A program made the position numbers and the translations under genes. Under the pieces are notes generated by a model. The model did no database searches, was not told the origin of the DNA, and was given only the letters and a program-made list of their open reading frames with translations. 41,200 nucleotides of DNA from an uncultured Desulfovibrio sp. (lineage in GTDB: Bacteria > Desulfobacterota > Desulfovibrionia > Desulfovibrionales > Desulfovibrionaceae): the NCBI GenBank assembly GCA_944327295.1, contig CALVHF010000011.1:1-41200 (forward strand), written 5' to 3'. Of the stretch, positions 24,885 through 32,960 are shown one piece after another. Numbering within the stretch: position 1 is the stretch's first letter; every line of letters starts with the position of its first letter.

Positions 24885-25439
24885 ATGGCAACGTTTCTCA
24901 ATACTCTTCTGCAGAACATCATTTCCGGACCTGCCACGGATCCCTTCCCCTTCGGGGAAACCTTCTCGCCCAAGCGTGTCCGGGGACTCATACGCATCGA
25001 CAGGGACCTCTGCCTGGGCTGCGGCATGTGCCGTCATGTCTGCGCAGCAGGTGCCATCAACATACAGCGCAACTCTCTGGGCTGGACCATCACCATATGG
25101 CAGGACAGCTGCTGCCTATGCCGTTCCTGCGTGACCTACTGTCCCATGCATGCCATGAGCATTGATCCCAACTGGCACAGCGCCCATGTGGAAGAGGACA
25201 AGTACAAGCGCATTGAACAGCATACCATTTCCTATCAGCCCTGCGCCCGCTGCGGAACGCCCATGCGCGTCATGTCGCTGGAACGGGCGAAGGAGCTCTA
25301 TGCCGCCGATCCGGACATAGATCCCGAGGAAATCCGTCATCTGTGCCGCAGCTGCCGTCAAATCCGCGATGCGGAACAGAGCACGGTCTGCATGCTGCGC
25401 TCCGACATTTCCACGGCTCCAGCCGCAGAAAAATCCTGA
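24885..25439 (+). CDS. cooX: CooX, polyferredoxin subunit of Coo hydrogenase
   Basis: The 184-residue protein is a two-[4Fe-4S] ferredoxin of the NuoI type: CLGCGMCRHVC (~43-53) and CCLCRSCVTYC (~76-86). The C-terminal third adds CARCGTP (~118) and CRSCRQ (~152), two CxxC pairs that could bind zinc or another cluster. It wires CooF and CooL. Its ATG is 3 nt after the cooL stop. A 117-bp gap with two hairpins separates it from cooU. Confidence 0.92.
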   Translation: MATFLNTLLQNIISGPATDPFPFGETFSPKRVRGLIRIDRDLCLGCGMCRHVCAAGAINIQRNSLGWTITIWQDSCCLCRSCVTYCPMHAMSIDPNWHSAHVEEDKYKRIEQHTISYQPCARCGTPMRVMSLERAKELYAADPDIDPEEIRHLCRSCRQIRDAEQSTVCMLRSDISTAPAAEKS

Positions 25440-25448
25440 GTTCAGGGA

Positions 25449-25545
25449 GGGGGCCACTGGCCCCCGTTCCAGAAGAATCCGCAAGCAGGGATGATCGGCA
25501 CTCCCCTTGTCCCTGCCTCCTTGCCGTAAAGAGAACTTTCTCTTT
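25449..25545 (+). promoter_or_regulatory. Two hairpins in the cooX-cooU gap
   Basis: GGGGGCC (25449-25455) pairs with GGCCCCC (25459-25465) over ACT. AAAGAGAA (25528-25535) pairs with TTCTCTTT (25538-25545) over CT, directly before the cooU ribosome site AGAGGA. Such stems commonly mark mRNA processing. Confidence 0.5.
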
Positions 25546-25556
25546 TAGAGGATAGT

Positions 25557-26096
25557 ATGCAAGAAGTTATTCAGGGCAATACTGCCCTTATCAATACACT
25601 GGCCAAACTCTGCAGGGAGGATGGCGTGCGGCACGACACGGACATGTCCGGCAATGCCCAGCACTGGTTTGAACTGCGTTCTCCCTCGCTTATCACTGCG
25701 GCTGCAGCAGCTCTGAAGGATACTGCAGCCCGTCTCAGCCTTATCTCGGGCTACTCCAGGGCCTCACAGCCCGACGCAGAGGAAGCCCCTTATGCGGCCT
25801 GCTACCACTTTGTTCTGGACAGCGTGATCTACAATGTCACCGTCACCCTGACCAGAAAAGAACCTGCAGTACCCACCATCACGCCCTGGTTTGCCAATGC
25901 GGACTGGCATGAACGGGAAATGATCGAGCTTGTGGGCATCACGGTCAGTAACCAGCCCAATCCCGACCGCCTGTTCCTGGATGCCTCGCTGGATCCCGGT
26001 GTCCTCAACAAGCTTGTGCCCCTCTCGGTCATGATGAACGGTGCCTGCACCAAGGACCTCTGGGAGCATATCCTGACGCGCAGGGAGGGCAAGTAA
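25557..26096 (+). CDS. cooU: CooU, NuoC-like subunit of Coo hydrogenase
   Basis: The 179-residue protein resembles the 30-kDa NuoC/EchD family. The core is VIYNVTVTLTRKEPAVPTITPWFANADWHEREMIELVGI, which parallels the NuoC block 'VPSLxxxxPxAxWxERExxDxxGIxF'. It has no cofactor motif; it scaffolds CooH. The ribosome site AGAGGA lies 6 nt upstream. Its TAA stop overlaps the ATG of cooH by one base. Confidence 0.9.
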   Translation: MQEVIQGNTALINTLAKLCREDGVRHDTDMSGNAQHWFELRSPSLITAAAAALKDTAARLSLISGYSRASQPDAEEAPYAACYHFVLDSVIYNVTVTLTRKEPAVPTITPWFANADWHEREMIELVGITVSNQPNPDRLFLDASLDPGVLNKLVPLSVMMNGACTKDLWEHILTRREGK

Positions 26097-27196
26097 TGGC
26101 CATTGAACAAAAAGCCGGAAGCACCTTCAACATCCCCCTCGGTCCCGTGCATGTGGCCCTGGAAGAACCTGTCTACTTTGATCTGCAGGTTGAAGGCGAA
26201 ATCATCAGGGGTACCACTCTGCACAGCGGTCATGTGCACAGAGGCATGGAAAACCTGGCCCAGCACCGCAACCTCATCATGAATCAGACATTGACCGAAC
26301 GTGTCTGCTCCCTGTGCTCCAACAGCCATGCTTTCACCTATGCCATGGTTGTGGAAAATGCCCTGGGCATCAAGGTCCCGGAACGGGCCCACTATCTGCG
26401 CACACTCACCGAAGAAATCAAGAGAGTGGCCTCCCACCTCTTCACCCTGGCCATTCAGGCCCATCTGTGCGGCTTTGAGTCCCTGTTCATGCATACCATG
26501 GAAATCCGCGAGATCATGCAGGACGTCAAGGAAAGCCTGTACGGCAACCGCATGAACCTGGCCTTCAACTGCATTGGCGGCACCAAGTTCGACCTGGATC
26601 AGGAATGCTTTGACTTCCTTGAACAGAGCCTGGAAAAATTCATGCCGCAATTCAGGGAAGTTCTGGACATCTTCGAGACGGATCCCCTTATCTGCGCCCG
26701 TATTCAGGGTACAGGCATCCTGCCCAAGGAAGAGGCCATTCGTCTTGGCGTTGTTGGCCCTGTAGCCCGCGGCTCCGGCCTGAACATCGACGTGCGCAAG
26801 GAAACGCCCTACGCGGCCTACGGCAAGGTCGACTTTGACATAGTGACTCGCGATGGCTGCGATCTCTACGCCAGAACCTGCGTGCGTCTGCACGAAGTGC
26901 TGGAATCCGTGAAGATCATCAAGCAGGTCATCCGCGACATTCCTGAGGGCGAAACCAGGGTGCATATGACGCACATCTTCCCCTCTCAGGCTGTTGCCCG
27001 TTCCGAGGCTCCGCGAGGCGAAGTCATCTACTATATCAGAACCAATTCCACGGAAATTCCGGAACGCCTCAAGTGGCGCGTTCCTTCCTATATGAATTGG
27101 GAAGCACTGGGTGTCATGCTGCGCAATGCCAAGGTTGCCGACGCTGCGCTCATTACCAATACCATCGATCCCTGCGTTTCCTGCACGGAACGCTAA
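26096..27196 (+). CDS. cooH: CooH, [NiFe] hydrogenase catalytic large subunit
   Basis: The 366-residue protein has both nickel-binding motifs: RVCSLCSNSH (Cys71 and Cys74) and DPCVSC near the end (Cys360 and Cys363). The frame ends three residues later (TER), so there is no C-terminal extension to be removed by a maturation protease, as known for R. rubrum CooH. It forms H2 from protons or the reverse. It overlaps cooU by one base, and hypA follows 16 nt downstream. Confidence 0.95.
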   Translation: MAIEQKAGSTFNIPLGPVHVALEEPVYFDLQVEGEIIRGTTLHSGHVHRGMENLAQHRNLIMNQTLTERVCSLCSNSHAFTYAMVVENALGIKVPERAHYLRTLTEEIKRVASHLFTLAIQAHLCGFESLFMHTMEIREIMQDVKESLYGNRMNLAFNCIGGTKFDLDQECFDFLEQSLEKFMPQFREVLDIFETDPLICARIQGTGILPKEEAIRLGVVGPVARGSGLNIDVRKETPYAAYGKVDFDIVTRDGCDLYARTCVRLHEVLESVKIIKQVIRDIPEGETRVHMTHIFPSQAVARSEAPRGEVIYYIRTNSTEIPERLKWRVPSYMNWEALGVMLRNAKVADAALITNTIDPCVSCTER

Positions 27197-27212
27197 GAGC
27201 AGGAGAAAGACC

Positions 27213-27632
27213 GTGCACGAAGCTTCCCTGGCACAGGGTCTGCTCAAGATAACACTGGACAGTGTCCGCTCCTACAATGCCGAGCATCCCGAGGCACCGG
27301 CAGGTCGCATCACGGCACTCAGGCTGGGGCTAGGCCTTCTGTCCTGCGTTGAGGTCACGACCTTTACAGGCTGCTTTGAACTGCTTGCCGAAGGCAGCGA
27401 AGCCGAAGGGGTACGGCTGGATATAGTTCGCGAACCTCTGCCCTGCACCTGCGAAGACTGCGGAGCTAGGTTCTCTCTCAGCCAGCGCCACTTTATCTGC
27501 CCTTCCTGCCAGGGAACCCACCTTTCCTTTTCCGGTGGACACGGTCTTACCCTGCTGAGCATGGAAGTCGAAAAAAAGCCGCCCGCTCAGGACGACCCCT
27601 CCCAAGACACTACAGACTTCAGACAGATATAG
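27213..27632 (+). CDS. hypA: HypA, hydrogenase nickel-insertion protein
   Basis: The 139-residue protein begins MHEASLAQGLL; His2 is the nickel ligand of HypA. The zinc motif is CEDC (80-83) with CPSC (96-99). The normal length is about 115, so this one has a ~20-residue polar tail (KPPAQDDPSQDTTDFRQI). The start is GTG 27213 with AGGAGA before it. It delivers nickel to CooH, and lies between cooH and cooF as in D. vulgaris. Confidence 0.93.
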   Translation: MHEASLAQGLLKITLDSVRSYNAEHPEAPAGRITALRLGLGLLSCVEVTTFTGCFELLAEGSEAEGVRLDIVREPLPCTCEDCGARFSLSQRHFICPSCQGTHLSFSGGHGLTLLSMEVEKKPPAQDDPSQDTTDFRQI

Positions 27633-27641
27633 GATGTTGTT

Positions 27642-28499
27642 ATGGAACGCATAGTCTTACTCTCCGAGCGCTGCAGGGCCTGCCGACGCTGTGAAGTGGC
27701 CTGCATAGCGGCGCACCATGGTATAGACATCAAGGAAGCAACCAAACGCAGAAGCGAGTTCATCTCGCGTGTCCGCGTCATCAAGGGCGAAGGCTACAAG
27801 ACCACTGTGCGCTGTCATGAATGTAGCAATGCCCCCTGCTGTCACATCTGCCCCACAGGAGCACTGGAACAGCTGGAAAGCGGCGTGGTGACCATGCATC
27901 CCGAGCTCTGCATTGCCTGTGAAATGTGCGCCGATGCCTGCCCCTATGGTGCGATTCAGATGGATGTCTCTTCCCTGCCCGTCGTCAAGGTCGAGGACAA
28001 TCCGGACGATGAAGAACTGCAGCAGCCCCGCAAGGTTGCCGTGCGCTGCGACCTGTGCCGCGACTGGCGCAGGGAGAATGGCAAGAGCATGACGCCCTGC
28101 ATGGAAGCCTGCCCTGCCCAGTGCATAGGCCTCATGCTGGACGACGGCACCACCATCTTCCCGGAAAAACCCGTCAAGAAGGCTGTGAAGCCTGCGGCCA
28201 AGCCTGCCGAAAAGCCCGAGGCTGCGGCTGAAAAGGAAAAGCCTGAAACAAAGCCCGCAGCTGAAGAAAGGCCTGCCGCAAAGCCTGAGGCTGCGGCTGA
28301 AAAGGAAAAGCCTGAAACAAAGCCCGCAGCTGAAGAAAGGCCTGCCGCAAAGCCTGAGGCTGCGTCCGAAAAGGAAAAGCCCGAGACAAGGCCCGAAGCT
28401 GAAGAAAAGCCTGTCGAAAAAACCGAGGCTGCGAGCAGGAAGAAAAAGTCTGCAGCAAAGCCTGAAGCTGCGGCGAGCGAGACAGAGGCTGCCGAATAG
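27642..28499 (+). CDS. cooF: CooF-like four-cluster ferredoxin with repeat tail
   Basis: The 285-residue protein has an iron-sulfur domain (1-175) with four cysteine groups: CRACRRCEVAC (~10-20), CHECSNAPCCHICP (~59-72), CIACEMCADACP (~90-101) and CDLC with CMEACPAQC (~130-160). CooF passes electrons between CO dehydrogenase or another donor and the hydrogenase. Residues ~180-285 are a low-complexity Lys/Pro/Glu/Ala tail that holds three tandem copies of a 23-residue unit. Standard CooF ends near 190 residues, so this tail is unusual. The ATG is 9 nt after the hypA stop. A long hairpin follows. Confidence 0.9.
   Translation: MERIVLLSERCRACRRCEVACIAAHHGIDIKEATKRRSEFISRVRVIKGEGYKTTVRCHECSNAPCCHICPTGALEQLESGVVTMHPELCIACEMCADACPYGAIQMDVSSLPVVKVEDNPDDEELQQPRKVAVRCDLCRDWRRENGKSMTPCMEACPAQCIGLMLDDGTTIFPEKPVKKAVKPAAKPAEKPEAAAEKEKPETKPAAEERPAAKPEAAAEKEKPETKPAAEERPAAKPEAASEKEKPETRPEAEEKPVEKTEAASRKKKSAAKPEAAASETEAAE
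28212..28418 (+). repeat. Three tandem 69-bp repeats in the cooF tail
   Basis: Units at 28212-28280, 28281-28349 and 28350-28418 each encode 23 residues starting KPEAA(A/S)EKEKPET. The first two units are nearly identical at the DNA level, and the third has drifted; a degenerate fourth begins at 28419. Confidence 0.9.
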
Positions 28500-28549
28500 C
28501 CGCACAGAACCGATATCCGGGCAGGCATTGTCCTGGTCTCTTCATTCAA

Positions 28550-28602
28550 GACAAAACGTCCGGCAAAAAACCGTACACATGGTTTTTGCCGGACGTTTTG
28601 TC
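28550..28602. terminator. Long inverted repeat after cooF
   Basis: A ~22-bp stem (28550-28572 with 28581-28602, one bulged A, loop GTACACAT) starts 50 bp after the cooF stop. It is the probable end of the coo operon, though no separate T run follows. Confidence 0.7.
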
Positions 28603-28947
28603 ATCCTGTTTCCTCCACCGCCTGCCAGGTCAATGAGGCAATTTCCCTGTCGCAGGGGGCGTACGCACTCTTGCCTGACAGCCCTGGAACGGGACCTCAG
28701 CAAGGGATTTTTTTGCGATGTTCTCTTGTGCGGCACCTGGACATTTCGCTAAAAAATTTATTTATTTCATATAATTGCATATATCTTTATACAATAGAAT
28801 TCATATATCCGGATATACAGATCAAGAAGTGCGCCTACACAAGACAACAGGTCCTGCGCTCAGACAAATAACGCCCTGGTCCTTCACCCTGTCCCGGGTG
28901 GAAGACCAGGGCGTTTCCCTGTCATGTTTGCTATCTTGCTTAGGTGC
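28603..28947. other. 345-bp region with AT-rich core and terminator, possible small RNA
   Basis: No coding sequence is seen. 28750-28820 is very AT-rich and contains a perfect TATAAT (28770-28775) and a 14-bp palindrome TATATCCGGATATA (28804-28817). The right part ends in a strong hairpin (28870-28915). Confidence 0.4.
28870..28915 (-). terminator. Terminator hairpin at the 3' end of the HD-protein gene
   Basis: AACGCCCTGGTC (28870-28881) pairs with GACCAGGGCGTT (28904-28915), with a further CACCC/GGGTG inner stem. It lies 33 bp past the minus-strand stop. On the minus strand only GTTATTTG follows, so the U run is imperfect. Confidence 0.65.
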
Positions 28948-30288
28948 TTAGCCTATGTTCTCGGCATACTTCTTCACAAAGAGCTTGGCCGATTCAACAT
29001 CCGTCACATCACCGGCAATCTGGGCCTGGAGCAGGGCATCGCGGATGAGGCCGACCAGGGGACCGGGATTGAGCTTGGCCTCCTGCATAATCTCGTTGCC
29101 ATTGAGCAGGGGTTCGAGCATCTGCTCCGGCGTCTCGGCGCGATTGAGATACTTCATATTGTGATTGAAGGACGTGTAGACATCGTCGCGTGCCTGTATG
29201 TCGGCCTTGGCTATCTCGATGAGACGGGGGTATTCATCCAGGGCCATGAAGCGGCGTATGCCTCTGTCCGTCATCATAAAATGGAAGTGCATGTGGTAAC
29301 GGACAAGATGGCAGATGAGATCGATGTCCTCGGCGGCAAAATGTAGGCGACGCAGAATCTTGCGGGTCACCTGGGCACCGACGCGATGGTGCTCGTAGTA
29401 GGTCCAGTCGCCGTCGATGTATTCGGCCGTGTAGAGCTTGCCCACATCGTGGAACATGACGGCCATGGTTCCCAGCCAGTCGTAGTGGAAGTTGCCTTCG
29501 GCATAATAGCGCATGCAGGCAATGGTATGCGTCAGCAGATCCTCTGTCTCTGTCGCCTTCTTGTTGCGGTAGTGGCGCAGGCAGGAAAGGGCTGCCACCT
29601 CGGGAATCAATCCCTGCAAAAGATGGGTTTCAAACAGGTACTGGACAAAGAGATACATAGATTCGGCTGCGACCTTGCGCCATTCGTCCATGATGTCTGC
29701 GGCCGGGACATAGTCCAGAACCCTGGTAGACGCCCGGATGATGGCAAGCTTGGTATTTTCTTCCAGGGGCAGATCAAAGTTGGCTGCAAAGCGCAGGGCC
29801 CGTATGGCCAACAGATAGTTGTGCCTCAGGGTATCGTCCGGCAGACCGGCCAGCTTGACCTCGCCGCCGGCCAGGGGTTCAAAGCCGTCATAGGGTCTGG
29901 GCTCGTCGGAAATAGCCGGACCGCCAAAGCCCGTCAAACGCAGATTCAGGCGCTCTTCGGCAGGCATGGTCTGGGCCATGGTGGGGGTGAGGCGCATCAG
30001 GGAAAGCTCGGGGTGCTCGCTGTTGTCCACTGAGAGCGGATAGAAACGGTAGAGAACACCATTCTTTTCCAGTGTAGCGGTCAGACGGCTGTCCTCGGAG
30101 GCAGGCTTGCATTCGGGAAAGACCTTGACCAGGACAGGAAAGCTTGCTTCACAGGCCAGATCCACGGCCGGTGTATGGGCATTGTCCAGAAGGTGTTCTT
30201 GCAGGGGAGCATTGATCACATGGGCATCGTAACCGTTGCGGAACAATGACTTACAGAGTGTTGCCGCTTCTTTCAGTGCATCAAGCAT
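28948..30288 (-). CDS. HD-domain protein of the CCA-adding/poly(A) polymerase family with degenerate nucleotidyltransferase site
   Basis: The 446-residue protein has the CCA-enzyme architecture: head, neck (LRHNYLLAIRALRFAANFDL, the RNA-binding block) and C-terminal HD domain. The HD residues are complete: LTHT, FHDVGK and EHHRVG (~270-340). The head is broken: where active enzymes read GGxVRD this protein reads NAPLQE, and the DxD pair reads AVD. It therefore probably cannot transfer nucleotides, and may act as an HD phosphohydrolase. GGAGAA precedes the ATG. It stands alone between the coo and dsr operons. The substrate is unknown. Confidence 0.8.
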   Translation of the reverse strand: MLDALKEAATLCKSLFRNGYDAHVINAPLQEHLLDNAHTPAVDLACEASFPVLVKVFPECKPASEDSRLTATLEKNGVLYRFYPLSVDNSEHPELSLMRLTPTMAQTMPAEERLNLRLTGFGGPAISDEPRPYDGFEPLAGGEVKLAGLPDDTLRHNYLLAIRALRFAANFDLPLEENTKLAIIRASTRVLDYVPAADIMDEWRKVAAESMYLFVQYLFETHLLQGLIPEVAALSCLRHYRNKKATETEDLLTHTIACMRYYAEGNFHYDWLGTMAVMFHDVGKLYTAEYIDGDWTYYEHHRVGAQVTRKILRRLHFAAEDIDLICHLVRYHMHFHFMMTDRGIRRFMALDEYPRLIEIAKADIQARDDVYTSFNHNMKYLNRAETPEQMLEPLLNGNEIMQEAKLNPGPLVGLIRDALLQAQIAGDVTDVESAKLFVKKYAENIG

Positions 30289-30533
30289 GGAGTTCTCCTC
30301 AAAAAAGACACATTAAGCTTTCCAGAGTATGCCGTCACACGGGAAAAAAGGCAAGGAGTGCATGCGCCTTTTTTCACACTTGGACGACAGACTGTTCCCC
30401 GGTTCTTCTTGCTTTACCGATAGTTGCGCTGTGTGCACGGGATCTGCTCTCTTGTTCTTCTGGTCCGGTATTTTTCTGAAAACAAGAGCAGAGTGATTTC
30501 CCCATATTCTTTTTGCAATTTTCCAAAAATACA

Positions 30534-30564
30534 TAAAAAAGGCCCCGGGAAAATCCTGGGGCCT
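30534..30564 (-). terminator. Terminator of the dsrMKJOP operon
   Basis: On the minus strand AGGCCCC (30564-30558) pairs with GGGGCCT (30546-30540), followed by a T run (30540-30534). It lies 22 bp after the dsrP stop. Confidence 0.9.
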
Positions 30565-30586
30565 GAAAAATTACTGAAAAGACTCG

Positions 30587-31765
30587 TTACTTGACGAGAT
30601 CGCCGTCGCTGTGTCCGGTTTCAAACTTGACACTGAGGGCAATCTTCCACAGCAGGGAGAGCACAAGGGCGCCAACGGCATAGACACCGACAGCAACCAC
30701 AAGCTCGCGCACTGTGGGCAGGTACAGAGTCACGGATTCAAACATGTTGGGGGTGAAACCACCAATCAGCAGACCAAGGCCCTTGTCGATCCAGGAAGCC
30801 AGCACCAGCATGCCCAGGGCATAGGGCATGTACTTGCCGGAACGGGTCTGAGGCGGAATGAGGATGCTGAGGCAGCCAATAGTGCAGAGAACGGCAAGCC
30901 ACATGCAGGGGGTCACCCAGGAGGTCACGCCATGGTAGCCTGTGAACAGGAAGACCAGAGGATCGTAGTGACCGGGGATGTTGCTGTAGAAAGCCGTGAA
31001 CACTTCCAGCAGATAGAAGAACACGTTCAGGCACATGGCATAGGTGATGATGGTGGCCAGGGTGTGGATGGCTTCCTTGCCGGGATTGAAGCCGGTGAGC
31101 CTGCGCAGCAGCAGCATGAGCAGCAGCAGGATGGCAGGACCGGAGCAGAAGGCCGAGGAAAGGAAGCGGGCAGCCATGATGGCGGTGAGCCAGTAATGAC
31201 GGCCGGGGATGCCAGCATACAGGAAGGCTGTCACTGTATGGATGGAGAAGGCCCAGATGATGGAGAGGTAGGCAAGATACAGGACCCACTTGGGGGGCTG
31301 TGTCTCATGTCTTTCGGCCTCCAGGGTCACCCAGCCGATGATGCAGTTCAGGGTCAGGTAGCCGATCAGCACGATCATGTCGTAGAACATGACAGAATTC
31401 GGTGTCGGATGCAGCATGACGTTGGCCATGCGCTGCGGCTGGCCAAGGTCGACCACGATGAACAGACAACACATGACCACTGCGGAGATAGCCATAAACT
31501 CTCCGAAGATGATCATGATCTTGAACTTCTTGTAGTGGTGGAAGTAGGCGGGCAGTACCAGCATAACAGCGGAGGCGGCAACACCAACCAGATAGGTAAA
31601 CTGGGAGATGTACAGACCCCAAGAGACATCACGGTTCATGCCCGTAACGCCCAGACCTTCAAACAGCTGGAAGAGATATACAATGAAGCAGACTGCGATG
31701 ACCACAACCAGGAAGAGCAGCCACATGTAATAACGCTTCGAGCCTTCGAGAAGTTTTTCAACCAT
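30587..31765 (-). CDS. dsrP: DsrP, NrfD-family membrane subunit
   Basis: The 392-residue protein has about ten membrane segments and belongs to the NrfD/PsrC family, which exchanges electrons with quinones and binds no heme. Its gene is the last of RsbRD-dsrM-K-J-O-P; it begins 11 nt after the dsrO stop. Its partner is the periplasmic DsrO. Conserved points include GLYISQFTYLVGVAASAVML near segment 2 and AGIPGRHYWL. The name is set by context; by itself the sequence is only an NrfD-like protein. Confidence 0.93.
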   Translation of the reverse strand: MVEKLLEGSKRYYMWLLFLVVVIAVCFIVYLFQLFEGLGVTGMNRDVSWGLYISQFTYLVGVAASAVMLVLPAYFHHYKKFKIMIIFGEFMAISAVVMCCLFIVVDLGQPQRMANVMLHPTPNSVMFYDMIVLIGYLTLNCIIGWVTLEAERHETQPPKWVLYLAYLSIIWAFSIHTVTAFLYAGIPGRHYWLTAIMAARFLSSAFCSGPAILLLLMLLLRRLTGFNPGKEAIHTLATIITYAMCLNVFFYLLEVFTAFYSNIPGHYDPLVFLFTGYHGVTSWVTPCMWLAVLCTIGCLSILIPPQTRSGKYMPYALGMLVLASWIDKGLGLLIGGFTPNMFESVTLYLPTVRELVVAVGVYAVGALVLSLLWKIALSVKFETGHSDGDLVK

Positions 31766-31776
31766 GGCATGTCTCC

Positions 31777-32577
31777 CTAGACAATGTAGTAAACGCCGGG
31801 CTGTGTGCCAAGATTGGGCTTGCGGCGAATACTGTAGTTTTCGGCAAGCGCCTTGCGCACAGTGGACTCAGGATCGTTGAGATCGCCAAAGAGAATTCTG
31901 CCTTCAGAGGCTTCGACACAGGCAGGCATGAGCCCCTTGGCAAGACGTTCCACACAGAAGGTGCATTTTTCCACAACGCCGATCATGCGGGTGGGGTACT
32001 CGGGATTGGGAACAGGATCGCTGAGATAGCCGCGAGGATCGACAAAGTTGAAGGAACGGGCACCGTAGGGGCAGCCGGCCATGCAGAAGCGGCAGCCTAT
32101 GCAGCGGTGGTAGTCCATGGTCACGATGCCGTTGGGCAGCTGATAGGTAGCCTGGGTGGGGCACACGCGCACGCAGGGCGGATTGGTGCAGTGGTTGCAC
32201 AAAAGCGGGAAGGGACGCTTCTTCACGCGATCTGCAAGATGTTCGTTGAGATCGTCGGGGAAGGCATGCTTGTAGGAATCCGTCCAGATCCACTTGATTT
32301 CCTGATCTTCGTGTCCGTCAGCCTTGCTGCGAATGTCAGGAACGTTGTGGGCGGCATGGCAGGCTTCGATAATGGCCTTGTAGTCGTCGGCAGTGCGGAA
32401 GGTCCTGGTGTCGATGACCATGGCCCAGCGTTTTGCCTTCAGTTCCTTGGGGGCTGGCTCATAGGTGCCAGGAGAAACCATGGCCTGGGCAGCACTGCTG
32501 AAGGCAGTGGCACCACTCGACAGAGCAAAGACCGACAGACCCGCCACCTTGAGAAAAGATCTTCTGTTCTTGTTCAT
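31777..32577 (-). CDS. dsrO: DsrO, periplasmic iron-sulfur protein
   Basis: The 266-residue protein starts MNKNRRSFLKVAGL, a Tat signal (RRSFLK), with likely cleavage near SSAAQA (~35). Three cysteine groups are visible: CNHCTNPPCVRVCP, CIGCRFCMAGCP and CTFCVERLAKGLMPAC. Where related subunits show the first CxxCxxC block, only one Cys (EACHAAH) is seen. It docks to DsrP at the outer face of the membrane and passes electrons to or from DsrJ. ATG 32577 is chosen because the Tat motif begins right there; the frame runs on to 32619. dsrJ ends 2 nt upstream. Confidence 0.93.
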   Translation of the reverse strand: MNKNRRSFLKVAGLSVFALSSGATAFSSAAQAMVSPGTYEPAPKELKAKRWAMVIDTRTFRTADDYKAIIEACHAAHNVPDIRSKADGHEDQEIKWIWTDSYKHAFPDDLNEHLADRVKKRPFPLLCNHCTNPPCVRVCPTQATYQLPNGIVTMDYHRCIGCRFCMAGCPYGARSFNFVDPRGYLSDPVPNPEYPTRMIGVVEKCTFCVERLAKGLMPACVEASEGRILFGDLNDPESTVRKALAENYSIRRKPNLGTQPGVYYIV

Positions 32578-32579
32578 AG

Positions 32580-32957
32580 CTATTTGCTCCCCTTGGGAAG
32601 GATGTGGCAGGTCCAGCAATAGGGATCAACATTGTTGGTCACATGGCACTTGTCGCAGAACTGCTCGTAGTCATTGTGGCACTTCATGCAGGTATTCTGC
32701 AGGCTGATTTCCCACTTCTTGCCAGTGGAGGAAACATACTGCCTGTTGTCATGACGCAGGGCCTGGTCTCTCCACTCGTTGAGCAGTTGCATGTGCTCTG
32801 CACGCATGAATTCGGCACTTTCAATGCATTCAGGCTTCTTGGGCAGAACGACCTCAGGTTTCTTGTAATCCCCGGAGCCGAAATTTGCCCAGAAAGGGGA
32901 CGTACAGATCACAAGAAAGGCAACGATGCCTGCTATAACAGCTTTAGAGTTGTACAT
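32580..32957 (-). CDS. dsrJ: DsrJ, triheme cytochrome c
   Basis: The 125-residue protein has an N-terminal membrane segment (~5-24) and three CxxCH heme sites: CMKCH (90-94), CDKCH (101-105) and CWTCH (114-118). Cys44 (KPEC) is a candidate for the unusual His/Cys ligand reported for one DsrJ heme. It is the periplasmic heme subunit of DsrMKJOP. Its start is 3 nt after the dsrK stop, with GGGGGA upstream. Confidence 0.94.
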   Translation of the reverse strand: MYNSKAVIAGIVAFLVICTSPFWANFGSGDYKKPEVVLPKKPECIESAEFMRAEHMQLLNEWRDQALRHDNRQYVSSTGKKWEISLQNTCMKCHNDYEQFCDKCHVTNNVDPYCWTCHILPKGSK

Positions 32958-32960
32958 CTG

